DNA of 64,000 bases from Rubripirellula tenax (GCF_007860125.1 NZ_SJPW01000008.1:223553-287552), one strand, 5' to 3'; positions 9,813 through 19,741 are shown, counted from the stretch's first letter. Numbers and translations are program-made. Notes: generated by a model not told the origin, from the sequence alone.

Positions 9813-10700
9813 ATGAACCCATACATCCAAATCCTGCTGGTTGAAGACGAAGAATCCGACGCCTTCCTGGTCTCAAGGACCTTGAAGCAGTCTGTTTACT
9901 ACAAATTTGATGTCGTGGTTGCGGGTACCCTTTCCGCTGCGATGAAGCAGTTAGAAGCAACGGATTTCAATGTCTGCTTGCTGGATCTCGGCATGCCAGA
10001 CGGTTGTGGGATCGAGTCGCTGAGGGTGATTCGAAGCATCGACGCTCGAATTCCGATCGTCGTGTTGACCGGCAATGACGACGAAGCGTTAGGTTTAACA
10101 GCGATCGAAACCGGCGCCCAAGACTTCATCGCTAAAAACTCGCTCGACAGCCGTTCGCTCTCACGCGCATTGGTGTTTGCAATCGCACGCCAAAATACGG
10201 TGCTTGGATTGGCCGCCGACGCTCACACGGACATGCTGACGGGACTTCCGAATCGTCGGATGCTCAGCAGCGATTTTGAACGGATGCTTGCGAAATGCGA
10301 TCACCTATCTGTCGCGATCCTGGACATCGACAACTTCAAGTCCATCAACAGCGAATTCGGGCACTTGGTCGGCGACCGGATGCTGCAACACGTCGCCAGT
10401 GTCGTTCGCCAGTACGCTGGTGATGACGTCCAAGCAACTCGTTTCGGTGGCGAAGAGTTTGCACTTTTGATTCCCGAATCAAATGTTGATTCGACGTTCG
10501 CATACGCAGAAGCGCTGTTAAGAAACATCGAGGACGCGCCGCTGGTCATTGATGGCAATCGCATCTCCGTGACTGCCAGTATCGGAATCACGCAAGTCCA
10601 GCTTGCCGATGGTCTCGAGGAATCACTCCACCGCGCCGATCTAGCGTTGTACAGCGCGAAACAGTCAGGCCGAAACCGCGTTTGCGCTAGTAAGACATGA
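9813..10700 (+). CDS. receiver-GGDEF diguanylate cyclase
   Basis: A 295-residue two-domain protein. The receiver domain (residues 5-120) has the acidic pair 'VEDEES', phosphoacceptor Asp58 in 'LLDLGMPDG', and Lys108 in 'DFIAKNS'. The GGDEF domain (about 135-290) begins 'AHTDMLTGLPNRRML' and has an intact active site 'RFGGEEFALL' at about 211-215, so it should make c-di-GMP from GTP when phosphorylated. The inhibitory I-site RxxD expected just before the active site is absent (GDDV in its place). It overlaps the downstream histidine kinase gene by ATGA, implying co-translation and that the kinase controls it. Confidence 0.92.
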   Translation: MNPYIQILLVEDEESDAFLVSRTLKQSVYYKFDVVVAGTLSAAMKQLEATDFNVCLLDLGMPDGCGIESLRVIRSIDARIPIVVLTGNDDEALGLTAIETGAQDFIAKNSLDSRSLSRALVFAIARQNTVLGLAADAHTDMLTGLPNRRMLSSDFERMLAKCDHLSVAILDIDNFKSINSEFGHLVGDRMLQHVASVVRQYAGDDVQATRFGGEEFALLIPESNVDSTFAYAEALLRNIEDAPLVIDGNRISVTASIGITQVQLADGLEESLHRADLALYSAKQSGRNRVCASKT

Positions 10701-13324
10701 TCAAATACATCGAACAGTCAACCGCCTCGGCGCGGCAAAGGCTCGAGAAAGCCGGAACATTTCAGTGGTTTCACTGGCTTGTCATTGCTCTTTCACTTGG
10801 ACTGACTTTCGTTGCTTGGTACTACGCCACCGTCCAACAGGCGGCGAAGACCCAGCTTCAATTCGATCGAGAATCCGATCAGGCTGTATCGTTGGTCGTC
10901 GATCGTTTGACAAAGTGTGAGCAGGCGTTGTGGGCCGGGGCCGCGTTTGTGACATCATGCGACAGCGAAGTGAATCACAATAAGTGGGACGACTACGCGA
11001 CCAAACTTGAACTGGATCAACGGTTTCCCGAAGTCAACGGGATGGGATTGATCACGAGATTCGAAAAACAGAAACTTGAGTCGTTCGTAAATTCCCAGCG
11101 CCAAGATCGCGCCGGCTTTCATATCTTCCCACCGCACGATCAAGACGAATGCTGGCCAATCGTTGCGATCACACCGGTCGACAAGAATTCGAAAGCGATC
11201 GGTTTGGACATCGCCCATGAAGTGAATCGAATCACTGCGGCCCGAAAGGCACGCGACACGGGGACCGCGCAAGTCACCGGCCCGATCGTCTTGGTTCAAG
11301 ATTCGGCCCAAACGCCCGGCTTTCTGTTTTTCGTGCCCTACTACGGCAAGCCATCCGCGTCGGACAAAACCACGCCCGCGAAAGACTTTCAAGGCATCGT
11401 CTATGCGCCGTTTGTCGTACGTGAACTAATGGCAGGAGTGCTGGATAAAGATCGACGACGTGTCGGCATTCGCATCAGCGACGCTTCAGAGACGCTTTTC
11501 GACGAACATGTGACTTCTGAACCAGACTTTGATCCTGATCCGCTGTTACGCAAGACCACTTCGGTCGAACTCTACGGCCGCACTTGGACGTTTGATATTT
11601 GGACGACTCAATCGTTTCGACAATCGATCGACCGTTCGCGATCGACGTCCATCTTGGTCGCCGGAATCTTGATCGATGTCATGTTGATCGGACTGTTCTA
11701 TTTGGTTTCTGTTCGAGCACGTCAAGCGCTCGGCCTTGCCGACACCATGACGGATGAGCTGGCAAGATTTAGCCTGGCCGCAAGCGTCAACCAGATCGGC
11801 ATCTTTGACTTTGACGTCGCATCACGTCGATTCAAATGGAACGATGCAATGTTCCGACTATTTCAACAGTCTCCCAAGTCGTTTGCCCCCGATTTCGATT
11901 CGATGCTCGACTGCGTCCACCCAGAGGACCGATCGGCCCTCAAAGACTCGCTGCAGCACTCGATCCGGAACGGTGAGATATTCGACGCCCAGTATCGCAT
12001 CACGACACCCGGCGGCGAGATCCGCCACTTGCTGGCGCGGGCCGTCGTCATTTCCGATCGCGAAGGCAGGGCGACTCGATTGCTTGGTGCGAATACCGAC
12101 ATCACCTCGAAACAGGCGGCTGCCCAAAAGCTAAGCCAGACCTTGCAGATGCAAGCGGCGATCCAAGACGCGGCCGGCGTCTCGATGGTTTCCACCGACT
12201 TCGACGGTACCATCTTGTCGATGAACAAGACGGCGGAAAAGATGCTGGGATATACGCAAGACGAATTGGTGCTGAAAGCCACGCCGGTCGTCCTTCACGA
12301 CGCGGCCGAGCTTCAGAAACGTGCGGACGAGCTGGCCCATGAGTTGTCTCGCCCCGTCACTGCTGGATTCCAAGCCATCATTGCGATGTGCGTCGACGGA
12401 AAAACGGCACAGAGGGAATGGACCTATGTTCGCAAAGACGGAACTAGGTTTCCGGCGCTCGTTACCTTGACGGCTTTGCATGACGACAACGGAAACGTTA
12501 GCGGGTATCTTGCGGTCGCCGCCGACATATCGGCACAAAAAGAGTCCCATCTTGCGCTGCAAAAATCCAACGAGCAGCTTGAGCGCAGCAACAGCGAACT
12601 CGCGCAATTCGCGTACGTTGCGTCCCACGATTTGCAGGAACCGCTTCGCAAGGTGATTTCCTTTTGCGAGCTTCTGGAAGAAGACTGCATCGACCAAATT
12701 GATGAAGATGGTCGTCGATACATGGGATATATCTCTGACGGTGCGCGGCGGATGCGACAGCTCATCCAAGCCCTACTTTCGTATTCGCGAATCCAGGAAG
12801 AATATTCTCGCGCGGAATGTGTCGACATGAACGACATCGTTCGGATCGCAGTCGACGACTTGTCTGCGCCGATCGATGAATCCGATGCCGTTGTCACTGT
12901 TGGTCGACTGCCGGTGGTCATGGGAGATCCGACTCAAATGGTACAGCTGATGCAAAACTTGATTGGCAACGCGATCAAGTACCGCGATCAAGCGGCTCCA
13001 ACGGTTCATATCGACGCGCAGAGAAGCGGTGAGGATTGGCTGTTCCATGTCGATGACAATGGAATCGGCATCGAACCCGAATTCCGTGAACAGGTGTTCG
13101 GAATCTTTAAACGACTACACAGCCGAACGGCCTATCAAGGGACCGGTATCGGACTGTCGATATGCCAGAGAATCGTCGAGCGTTCCAACGGAAAGATTTG
13201 GATTGAAGATTCACCCACCGGCGGAACACGATTTCGGTTCACCATTCCGGTTTCGAATTTGACCGTCGATCACGAAGCTGACGAGCGAACGCCAAACCAG
13301 GAAGCTGTTTCAATCGGCGGATGA
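10697..13324 (+). CDS. membrane CHASE-PAS-PAS sensor histidine kinase
   Basis: An 875-residue inner-membrane kinase. A transmembrane helix (about residues 25-44, 'WLVIALSLGLTFVAWYY') precedes a periplasmic CHASE sensor domain (about 85-280, 'FPEVNGMGLITRF', 'PIVLVQDS...GFLFFVPYY'), a second helix near 318-340, two PAS domains (about 355-480 and 490-620), a HisKA domain with the phosphoacceptor in 'VASHDLQEPLRKVISF' (near residue 641) and a HATPase domain with N box 'QNLIGNAIKYRD', G1 'DDNGIGIEPEF' and G2 'GTGIGLSICQRIVE'. CHASE domains sense small extracellular ligands. It lies third in the cluster after two receiver genes, overlapping the GGDEF gene by 4 bases. Confidence 0.93.
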   Translation: MIKYIEQSTASARQRLEKAGTFQWFHWLVIALSLGLTFVAWYYATVQQAAKTQLQFDRESDQAVSLVVDRLTKCEQALWAGAAFVTSCDSEVNHNKWDDYATKLELDQRFPEVNGMGLITRFEKQKLESFVNSQRQDRAGFHIFPPHDQDECWPIVAITPVDKNSKAIGLDIAHEVNRITAARKARDTGTAQVTGPIVLVQDSAQTPGFLFFVPYYGKPSASDKTTPAKDFQGIVYAPFVVRELMAGVLDKDRRRVGIRISDASETLFDEHVTSEPDFDPDPLLRKTTSVELYGRTWTFDIWTTQSFRQSIDRSRSTSILVAGILIDVMLIGLFYLVSVRARQALGLADTMTDELARFSLAASVNQIGIFDFDVASRRFKWNDAMFRLFQQSPKSFAPDFDSMLDCVHPEDRSALKDSLQHSIRNGEIFDAQYRITTPGGEIRHLLARAVVISDREGRATRLLGANTDITSKQAAAQKLSQTLQMQAAIQDAAGVSMVSTDFDGTILSMNKTAEKMLGYTQDELVLKATPVVLHDAAELQKRADELAHELSRPVTAGFQAIIAMCVDGKTAQREWTYVRKDGTRFPALVTLTALHDDNGNVSGYLAVAADISAQKESHLALQKSNEQLERSNSELAQFAYVASHDLQEPLRKVISFCELLEEDCIDQIDEDGRRYMGYISDGARRMRQLIQALLSYSRIQEEYSRAECVDMNDIVRIAVDDLSAPIDESDAVVTVGRLPVVMGDPTQMVQLMQNLIGNAIKYRDQAAPTVHIDAQRSGEDWLFHVDDNGIGIEPEFREQVFGIFKRLHSRTAYQGTGIGLSICQRIVERSNGKIWIEDSPTGGTRFRFTIPVSNLTVDHEADERTPNQEAVSIGG

Positions 13325-13327
13325 CGC

Positions 13328-13909
13328 CTATTCGAAATCAAGAGACTCTAGAGATTGCTCGAGGGACGGCGGTGACACCGGCACCGCGTCGCCATCGCTG
13401 CCAGTGTTGTCTTCTTCGGTCAAGTGGCGCACTTGAACCCGGCCTGCGGAAACTCGCGTGACTTTGACGGCGTCGCCCGCTTCAATGGGCATGCCGATAC
13501 TCAAAGCGTCGATCTTTTCTCCGTCGACCAGAATCAAGCCGCTCGGCAACAGCGGCGTCAGCGCAACGCCGCAATGTCCGACCAAGCCATCCAATCGCGT
13601 CCCGTTGATCGTTGTTCGCGGTGGGCCGGCGGCGGCCACTTGCCCTAGCCGTCGATTCAGCATTCTTCGACCGATCGGTGTATGGGGCCAAGCACGCAAC
13701 AAACCGGATATCAGCAGCGGCGTCGAAACGACAATCACGACCAGAAAGACCACCCCGGCGGCGAGGCTGTGCGAGAATGCGATGACCAGGGTCGAGATCA
13801 GCGCCGCGGCGGCGGCAAACCCCATCAAGCCGCCCGTCGGCAACAAGAACTCGCCAATCAAGAGCACATAGAAAAGCACCAATAGCATCACGGCATAAAA
13901 CAGTGTCAT
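13328..13909 (-). CDS. short NfeD-like membrane protein
   Basis: A 193-residue protein with two to three hydrophobic segments (residues 3-18, 28-45, 48-70) followed by a soluble OB-fold typical of NfeD ('GLVGHCGVALTPLLPSG' to 'AGDAVKVTRVSAGRVQVRHL'). The family works beside membrane proteases and flotillins, but this short form has no protease domain of its own. Its ATG overlaps the stop of the longer NfeD gene upstream by ATGA, so the two are coupled and presumably act in one complex. It ends only 3 bases from the convergent histidine kinase gene. Confidence 0.85.
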   Translation of the reverse strand: MTLFYAVMLLVLFYVLLIGEFLLPTGGLMGFAAAAALISTLVIAFSHSLAAGVVFLVVIVVSTPLLISGLLRAWPHTPIGRRMLNRRLGQVAAAGPPRTTINGTRLDGLVGHCGVALTPLLPSGLILVDGEKIDALSIGMPIEAGDAVKVTRVSAGRVQVRHLTEEDNTGSDGDAVPVSPPSLEQSLESLDFE

Positions 13910-16095
13910 GGGTCCCCACCCAATTCAACGATCACTTTCGTCGCTTGTACGGAAATGACGCGCACGCTGTCGCCGGTCGAGCAAGAAGTTCCGTCGCTGA
14001 TCACCTGTACGATTTCATCACCAAACTTCGCCTTTCCTGACGGCCTTAGCGGCGTCGTGGCGGTACCGACGCGTCCCATCAGGTGTCCATAGTCCCCAAG
14101 TTTCTCGGATTCATTCAGCGCTTCGGTGTCGGAAGCCTCCATCACCAAGCTGCGAAACAGCGGCACGTGCGGAAGCATGATTCGCATCAAGATGAATCCG
14201 CCGACCATTCCGGCGGCCCCACCGAGCGCCAGCCAGACTCCTTTGGCGAACAAATTCAACTGGTAAACGTTCTGTGGAATGACAAACGTCTGGGTCATCA
14301 ACACAACGCCAAGAACCGTCAGCGCCAGTCCACCGATTCCGAAAACGCCAAATCCGGGCACGACGAACAGTTCAATGGCAATACAGATCAGCCCGACCGA
14401 CAAGGCCACCAACTCCAACCACTCGGCCGTTCCCGCCAAGAACTTCATCCAGAAAAACAATGCAAAACAGACGAGCGCGATGAAGGCAGGCACGGTGGCC
14501 CCCGGCGCATTCGCTTCCGCCGACAGCGCCGCAAACCCAATGAACAACAACAGGAACGAAAGTGTTGCGTTTCGTCCAAGCCGCTCCACCAAGCGGACCA
14601 AGCCACGATCGGACACTGGCATCGGTGTCTCGGCCAAACCCAAACGACGCGAGACGTCTTCCAGGGATTCACTTTCACCATCGGCCAACCCGAGCGAGAC
14701 GGCTTCGGCGGACGTCAGTCCGTCGTCCAACAGAATGCGTTCGCCGCGTTGCCAAGTTGCCCGCTCGATTTCTTGGTCGTCCGCCGATGCAGCACCCGCA
14801 ATGATGTCTTCATCTGTCGCATAGCGGACACGCCCGGTTTTTTTGTGGGTGTAACGATAGGTCTCTAATTCGGGAACCAATAACCCGCGGATCAGCGCCG
14901 CGGGCCGTTTCGTCGACGATGCGATCTGTTCGATCAGTTCGTCGTATCGATCCAGGTCTTCACGAACGATCGTCGCCGCGCCGGGGCCGCCCAAGCGGGC
15001 ATCCGGCTTGATCCACAACGGCTTGCAAGACAGCGCGATCAAGGACGCGTCACCGCGTGCTTCACCACGAATGAAACCCGCGACGGTTCGCAGCGGCGGT
15101 TGCGGGTTCGAAAACGACGCGGCTAGCGTGGTGCTGTCGTCGAAGTTGCCGCCGTTCGAATCGATGCTTATCAACCAAGTGTTCACATCGGAACTTTTCC
15201 CCAGCGTTGAATCAAGGTTGCTTTGCCAACGACGCGCCCGTCCGCCTGCGACCGATCCCGTGATCTCCAGCAAGACGCCACTGGCGTCACCGACCAGACT
15301 TGTGGAACCCACCGCATTCAATTCCGCCAAGTCCAACCACTCAGCGGCATCTTCGATCGAATCGACCTGGCCGGCCGCGATCCGAGCACGCCGCAATTGC
15401 CTTGCATCCAAGCGAAGTGGTTGACCAGCCGCGCTGTAGACATCTTCGCCCACCAACGAACCATCCGATCGAAGTTGTTCTAACTCGTCGCCCGCGGCAA
15501 AACTCTGCTGTCCGCCGACGCTCGAAACGAGCGCTAATTCGGTCTCGGGGTCGACAAGCGCCGCCACGACGGCCGGTGGGAACAGCCCTCGGCGGCGAGC
15601 AATCTTGTCATACACCAGCGCGATCGTTTCCATGTCGCCGGATTCGTTCCTCGCGGCGTTCGCAATCACAGCATCGGGACCCACCAACATCAAATCCGAC
15701 GCCAAGATCGGCAGTGTCAAATGGCCACTGACTTCACCGTTAACCAACGCGACGACACGAACTTGCCGCAACTCGTCGCTACTCAACGCCCGCGACAACC
15801 GCAATGCGTCCTCGAACATTGTTTCGCCGGTGTTCTCAGCGGCAGAAAAATGGAGCACGACGGTGACGCGAGTGTTCGGCGCCGCCGCCTCGCTGATCCT
15901 TCTCAACTGATCGACCAATCCCTCGGCGTCCCGACCCGTCATCGGATCGGGAATGTCAATGATCTGACCGGTCTTGACCCCATCGCTCGCCAGATCGTCC
16001 GCCGCCCTAACATTTACGATCGCAAACGCAACCGCAATCAATGCGAAAGCGATACGAGTCAAGCAAAACGACTTCGATAAGTTCCAAGGGACCAT
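13906..16095 (-). CDS. long NfeD-family protein (ClpP-class serine protease plus NfeD)
   Basis: From the chosen ATG (16095, AGAGG 6 bases upstream) this is about 729 residues; an open frame continues to a TTG at 16137. A signal anchor ('FCLTRIAFALIAVAFAIVNV') is followed by a ClpP/crotonase-like protease region, a duplicated central section with 'SIDSNGGNFDDSTTLA', a membrane domain with four to five helices ('FLLLFIGFAALSAEA...', 'LSVGLICIAIELFVVPGFG') and a C-terminal OB-fold ('GTATTPLRPSGKAKFGD'). Long NfeD proteins cleave membrane-associated substrates. A catalytic Ser-Lys pair is not obvious in the usual context, so protease activity is uncertain. Paired with the short NfeD gene downstream. 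Confidence 0.87.
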   Translation of the reverse strand: MVPWNLSKSFCLTRIAFALIAVAFAIVNVRAADDLASDGVKTGQIIDIPDPMTGRDAEGLVDQLRRISEAAAPNTRVTVVLHFSAAENTGETMFEDALRLSRALSSDELRQVRVVALVNGEVSGHLTLPILASDLMLVGPDAVIANAARNESGDMETIALVYDKIARRRGLFPPAVVAALVDPETELALVSSVGGQQSFAAGDELEQLRSDGSLVGEDVYSAAGQPLRLDARQLRRARIAAGQVDSIEDAAEWLDLAELNAVGSTSLVGDASGVLLEITGSVAGGRARRWQSNLDSTLGKSSDVNTWLISIDSNGGNFDDSTTLAASFSNPQPPLRTVAGFIRGEARGDASLIALSCKPLWIKPDARLGGPGAATIVREDLDRYDELIEQIASSTKRPAALIRGLLVPELETYRYTHKKTGRVRYATDEDIIAGAASADDQEIERATWQRGERILLDDGLTSAEAVSLGLADGESESLEDVSRRLGLAETPMPVSDRGLVRLVERLGRNATLSFLLLFIGFAALSAEANAPGATVPAFIALVCFALFFWMKFLAGTAEWLELVALSVGLICIAIELFVVPGFGVFGIGGLALTVLGVVLMTQTFVIPQNVYQLNLFAKGVWLALGGAAGMVGGFILMRIMLPHVPLFRSLVMEASDTEALNESEKLGDYGHLMGRVGTATTPLRPSGKAKFGDEIVQVISDGTSCSTGDSVRVISVQATKVIVELGGDP

Positions 16096-16436
16096 GGTCA
16101 TCCTCTTCGCCGCCGGTAACATTCGAATCCTATTCAATGCGCAACGCGATCAATGCGTCACATGCGTTTGGGAATACTGTCCGTCAAGGTTGGTCGACGA
16201 ACACACAAATAAAATGGCACCCTTGGAGTTAACGTTCGCCCTCCGATGGCCACGCGATTAGTCGGATTGTACGCCCTGAACGATATTCATGCCTATCATC
16301 GATCGATTATAGGGCGATGGGGACCGCCATGAAGCCGGGCCATCCGGGTTGGCGATCATCGGAAAAACGGCGACAATGAGTTGGCATGATTGCAGAGATC
16401 GAGACCGAATAACCTCCGGCGGCGGCGAAACCAACG
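16096..16436. other. divergent promoter region
   Basis: A 341-base gap between the divergent long NfeD gene (minus) and the M28 enzyme gene (plus). No supported gene; it must hold both promoters, which I cannot place with confidence. Confidence 0.4.
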
Positions 16437-17540
16437 ATGATGAAGCTTAGCGATGCAGACGTGGAAGCCAGCCGAAAGTCGACGCGAACGTGGTCACACC
16501 AATCGACGCTGTCATCGGCGGCACCGGCGTCACCCACGCCCGCACCCTCGCACTTCGGCCGTCGCTTGGTCGCCGCCGTCGTGTTGGCCTCGCTTTTTGT
16601 TGGCGGATGGTTTTGGTTTGCTCGAAACGGCGACGGCCCTATCGATTCGTCGCCGTCGGCTGTGTCCATCCCGGCACAATACGATGCCGATCGCGCGATG
16701 GGTTATTTGCAACGGTTGTGTGACTTCGGGCCTCGCCCGTCGGGATCGTCCGCCATGGTCTCACAGCAGAAATATCTGAAAGCGTTTTTCGCCGATCGAG
16801 GTGCCTTGGTCACGATGCAGTCCTTCGACATCCGCCATCCCGAAGATGGGTCCGATGTCACAATGTCGAATATCATCGCGTCGTGGGGCTCGGATCGTCC
16901 GAAGCGTTATCTGTTGTGCGCCCACTACGACACGCGACCCTATCCCGACCAGGATCGTCGTAACCGGCGAGGCGTTTTCGTGGGTGCCAATGATGGTGCC
17001 AGCGGTACGGCAGCGCTGATGGAACTGTCACACCAGTTCGGTGATGGCGGACTTCCCAGCGACGTGGGAGTCGACGTGGCCCTGTTCGATGGCGAGGAAT
17101 TTGTTTGGCAGCAGGGTCGCGACGACTATTTTCTTGGTTCAAACTTTTTCGCCGAAAAGTACAAAGCGAGTCCGCCGTCGGTGCCTTACCAGGCGGGCAT
17201 TCTGTTGGACATGGTCGGCGATCGCGAGCTCAAGTTGTTTTACGAAGGCAACAGTATGAAGTTTGCTCGCGACGTCGCGAAAAATATCTGGGCCGTCGCG
17301 TCCGATTTGCGAGTCGATGCGTTTGTGCCGCGGATCCGCCACGAAATTCAAGACGACCATCTGCCGCTGAACCAGATCGCGCGTATTCCGACCGTTGACT
17401 TGATCGACTTTGATTACCCGCGTCCCGGGTTAGGAAACCCATCGTATTGGCACACCGAACAGGACGTGCCCGCCAATTGCAGCGGCGAATCGATGGCGGC
17501 CGTTGTATGGGTCGTTCACACGTTTCTAAATCGACAGTAA
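16437..17540 (+). CDS. M28 family metallopeptidase, glutaminyl-peptide cyclotransferase-like
   Basis: A 367-residue protein with a membrane anchor (about residues 43-60, 'LVAAVVLASLFVGGWFWFA') and an extracytoplasmic M28 domain. Zinc-site motifs are visible: 'LLCAHYDTRP' (His and Asp), 'GANDGASGTAALMEL' (bridging Asp), 'FDGEEF' (Glu pair), 'LLDMVGD' (Asp) and a final 'YWHTEQDVP' His. The sequence 'CDFGPRPSGS' near the start and the single-zinc layout resemble glutaminyl cyclases, which convert N-terminal Gln to pyroglutamate, rather than aminopeptidases, but the two cannot be separated securely by eye. The gene is divergent from the NfeD operon and followed by a small membrane protein gene. 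Confidence 0.85.
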   Translation: MMKLSDADVEASRKSTRTWSHQSTLSSAAPASPTPAPSHFGRRLVAAVVLASLFVGGWFWFARNGDGPIDSSPSAVSIPAQYDADRAMGYLQRLCDFGPRPSGSSAMVSQQKYLKAFFADRGALVTMQSFDIRHPEDGSDVTMSNIIASWGSDRPKRYLLCAHYDTRPYPDQDRRNRRGVFVGANDGASGTAALMELSHQFGDGGLPSDVGVDVALFDGEEFVWQQGRDDYFLGSNFFAEKYKASPPSVPYQAGILLDMVGDRELKLFYEGNSMKFARDVAKNIWAVASDLRVDAFVPRIRHEIQDDHLPLNQIARIPTVDLIDFDYPRPGLGNPSYWHTEQDVPANCSGESMAAVVWVVHTFLNRQ

Positions 17541-17601
17541 TCGCTTCGCTCAACGCGATTGCATTCGTTATCGCGTTCCCTGGTCGGAAAGAGGATCGAA
17601 C

Positions 17602-17973
17602 ATGTTCGCCGGATCGCTGATCCTAGCCGCCACACTCATTTCGGTCGCAGCCTGGTTGCAGTGGAACGAAGTTTCCGGATGGGGTGATCGCGGGCAATCC
17701 CAAACGGAATTGGACGAGCGTTACCATCGCCAACGCAGCCGATCGCGAACACGCACGAACATCATCATCGCGTTGTGCGGCGTGTGCATCTTGGTCGCCG
17801 CCTTCATAGGTCCGGGGCCCGTGTGGATCGCCGCGTGGCTTTCGGTAACGGTTGGGCTAGCAACCGTCGTCGGCTTGGCGGGCCTGGACGTATTGCGAAC
17901 CCATCGATACCAACTCGCGAAACTGCAAGAGATCGGCGACCGCCGTCAAGTTGACAAGCAGAAATCCGCCTAG
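17602..17973 (+). CDS. small membrane protein of unknown function
   Basis: A 123-residue protein with three hydrophobic segments (residues 3-17, 53-73 and 75-98) and charged linkers ('RYHRQRSRSRTRTN' before the second helix). A good ribosome binding site, GGAAAGAGG, lies just upstream of the ATG. No family recognised. It follows the M28 gene by 61 bases on the same strand and may be co-transcribed. Confidence 0.65.
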   Translation: MFAGSLILAATLISVAAWLQWNEVSGWGDRGQSQTELDERYHRQRSRSRTRTNIIIALCGVCILVAAFIGPGPVWIAAWLSVTVGLATVVGLAGLDVLRTHRYQLAKLQEIGDRRQVDKQKSA

Positions 17974-18384
17974 TCATCCGAACGCTGTGCACAGATGGAT
18001 CCGCATCTTCAAGATCTCAGCAGCACCAAATTTAGGAGGAACAGCGTAGATCCGAATCCGAGAGGTTTAGGCTGTTCCTGTACCGAAGCAACGCGGAAGC
18101 AAGAATGATTCCAGCGTCCGCTCGTCTCGTCAGCAGCGTCCCGCTGGACTGGCGTTTTTAGCTCGTCGACCGTTCTAAAAAAACCTCCAAGAGGTTTGTT
18201 TTGGCTATGCCTCGAATGATCTGGCTATGTCCAAAGGTTCTGATCGCCCCATAATAGGGCAGTCGACGAACGCTTATCTCCCCGTCTCACCGCCGGTCCA
18301 AAACTGCGGCGATTGATGAGGGGAAACTCGCTTCGCGTGATTTCCGCTTGGTTTTCCTTCCTAATTTCTGTCGAGGTACCTGAG
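17974..18384. other. intergenic region upstream of DUF1559 gene, with two inverted repeats
   Basis: A 411-base stretch without a supported gene. It holds AGGAACAGC (18037-18045) paired with GCTGTTCCT (18071-18079), and AAACCTC-CAA-GAGGTTT (18181-18197) flanked by A and T runs. The second could end transcription from the small membrane protein gene; the rest presumably carries the promoter of the DUF1559 gene. Confidence 0.4.
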
Positions 18385-19584
18385 ATGTCTACGAATCGTA
18401 GCCGCACAAGCGGCTTTACCCTGGTTGAGCTGCTGGTGGTTATCGCCATCATTGGCGTTCTGGTTGGCCTGCTTTTGCCAGCCGTTCAGGCGGCACGTGA
18501 AGCTGCACGCCGGATGAGTTGCAGTAACAACTTCAAGCAAATTGGACTTGGACTGCACAACTATCACAGTGCCTACAAGCAATTGCCGCTTCACGGTGCC
18601 GGCACGATGAGCCCCACGATCGACTACGCGTGGCGATCATCGGACATCTGCAACGTCGAACGCCTCAGTTTCCTTGTTGGCATCACGCCTTTCATCGAGC
18701 AACAATCTCTGTGGGAGCAAATCTCGAACCCGCGTGACAACAACGGCGGTACGCCGGCGATTTGGCCAGCGATGGGCCCGACCCCCCAGCAAATTTCTTA
18801 CTCCCCATGGGCAACCGACATTCCAACATTGCGCTGCCCGAGCGATCCGGGCAGAGGGCTTCCCGCACTCGGCCGAACAAACTACGCCGCTTGTATGGGT
18901 GACTCGGCCGAACGCACCACGACCGGTGCTTGGCGAGACAACGGTACCGTTGGCAGTCTTCCGAACGAAGTTTTGGCGGAAGAATCGCGAGCGGCTCACC
19001 GTGGCGTTTTCGTAATGCACAAGCAAATGAAATTTCGCGACATCCTGGACGGGCTCTCCAACACGATTTGTGCTGGTGAAATCGCAACGGACTTGGGCGA
19101 CAAGGACAAGCGCACGATCAATTTGAATATCGGCTGGAACTTCCTGCGTAACCGCGCTCCGACCTATTGCCGTGACATGCCACAAGATTATGTCGATCCT
19201 TTGCGTCCTCAGTTCTGGCGAGCCACGGCACCTGTCGTTGGTGCAACCGATGGTCGTGGTTACCGCTGGGCAGACGGATTTTCGAACTTCAGCGCGATGT
19301 TCACGATGCTTCCGCCCAACCAAGAACTTTGCACCCAGCAAAACGCGGGAAACCCAGGTGTCTATCCTCCATCGAGCCGTCACCAAGGTGGCGTGCACAT
19401 CCTGATGTCGGACGGTGCGGTTAAGTTCATCACCGACTCGATCGAAGCAGGTACGGCCGCAAGCGGCGGAACCGCCAGCTACCCGATCTTCCGTTGGCGC
19501 CGCCCTGGAGATGCGAGCCCATACGGATTGTGGGGCGCTCTTGGCACCCGCGCGAACAAGGAAGTTATCCAAGAAGAACTGTAG
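18385..19584 (+). CDS. DUF1559 family protein with type IV pilin-like N terminus
   Basis: A 399-residue protein. The N terminus is a prepilin-type signal: a short basic leader, then '[20 protein letters not shown]' cleaved after Gly and forming the hydrophobic helix. The DUF1559 body follows ('[20 protein letters not shown]'), ending with the family's C-terminal '[20 protein letters not shown]' (H-x9-DG) motif. Start chosen at the ATG with GAGG 8 bases upstream; the frame is open further upstream but that extension is not pilin-like. DUF1559 proteins are greatly expanded in planctomycetes and are thought to be surface or pseudopilus components. A strong terminator follows directly, so it is probably a single-gene, highly expressed unit. 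Confidence 0.93.
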   Translation: MSTNRSRTSGFTLVELLVVIAIIGVLVGLLLPAVQAAREAARRMSCSNNFKQIGLGLHNYHSAYKQLPLHGAGTMSPTIDYAWRSSDICNVERLSFLVGITPFIEQQSLWEQISNPRDNNGGTPAIWPAMGPTPQQISYSPWATDIPTLRCPSDPGRGLPALGRTNYAACMGDSAERTTTGAWRDNGTVGSLPNEVLAEESRAAHRGVFVMHKQMKFRDILDGLSNTICAGEIATDLGDKDKRTINLNIGWNFLRNRAPTYCRDMPQDYVDPLRPQFWRATAPVVGATDGRGYRWADGFSNFSAMFTMLPPNQELCTQQNAGNPGVYPPSSRHQGGVHILMSDGAVKFITDSIEAGTAASGGTASYPIFRWRRPGDASPYGLWGALGTRANKEVIQEEL

Positions 19585-19615
19585 TCACTACGGTTTGGAT
19601 AACGACTGACTAAAC

Positions 19616-19658
19616 AAAGAGCCTCGCGACGTTTTCGTTGCGAGGCTCTTTCGTTTTT
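19616..19658 (+). terminator. intrinsic terminator of DUF1559 gene
   Basis: A 16-bp stem (AAAGAGCCTCGCGACG, 19616-19631, with its complement at 19636-19651, one G-T wobble), TTTT loop and a T run at 19654-19658. It lies 32 bases after the DUF1559 stop. This is the clearest intrinsic terminator in the window. Confidence 0.85.
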
Positions 19659-19741
19659 AGCTGGCACGGCGGTCGCAAAAGCAACCGCCAAATCTAATTT
19701 GCAAACTTCGCCGGACGTAAACGCCGAATGCGAACCCTTCT

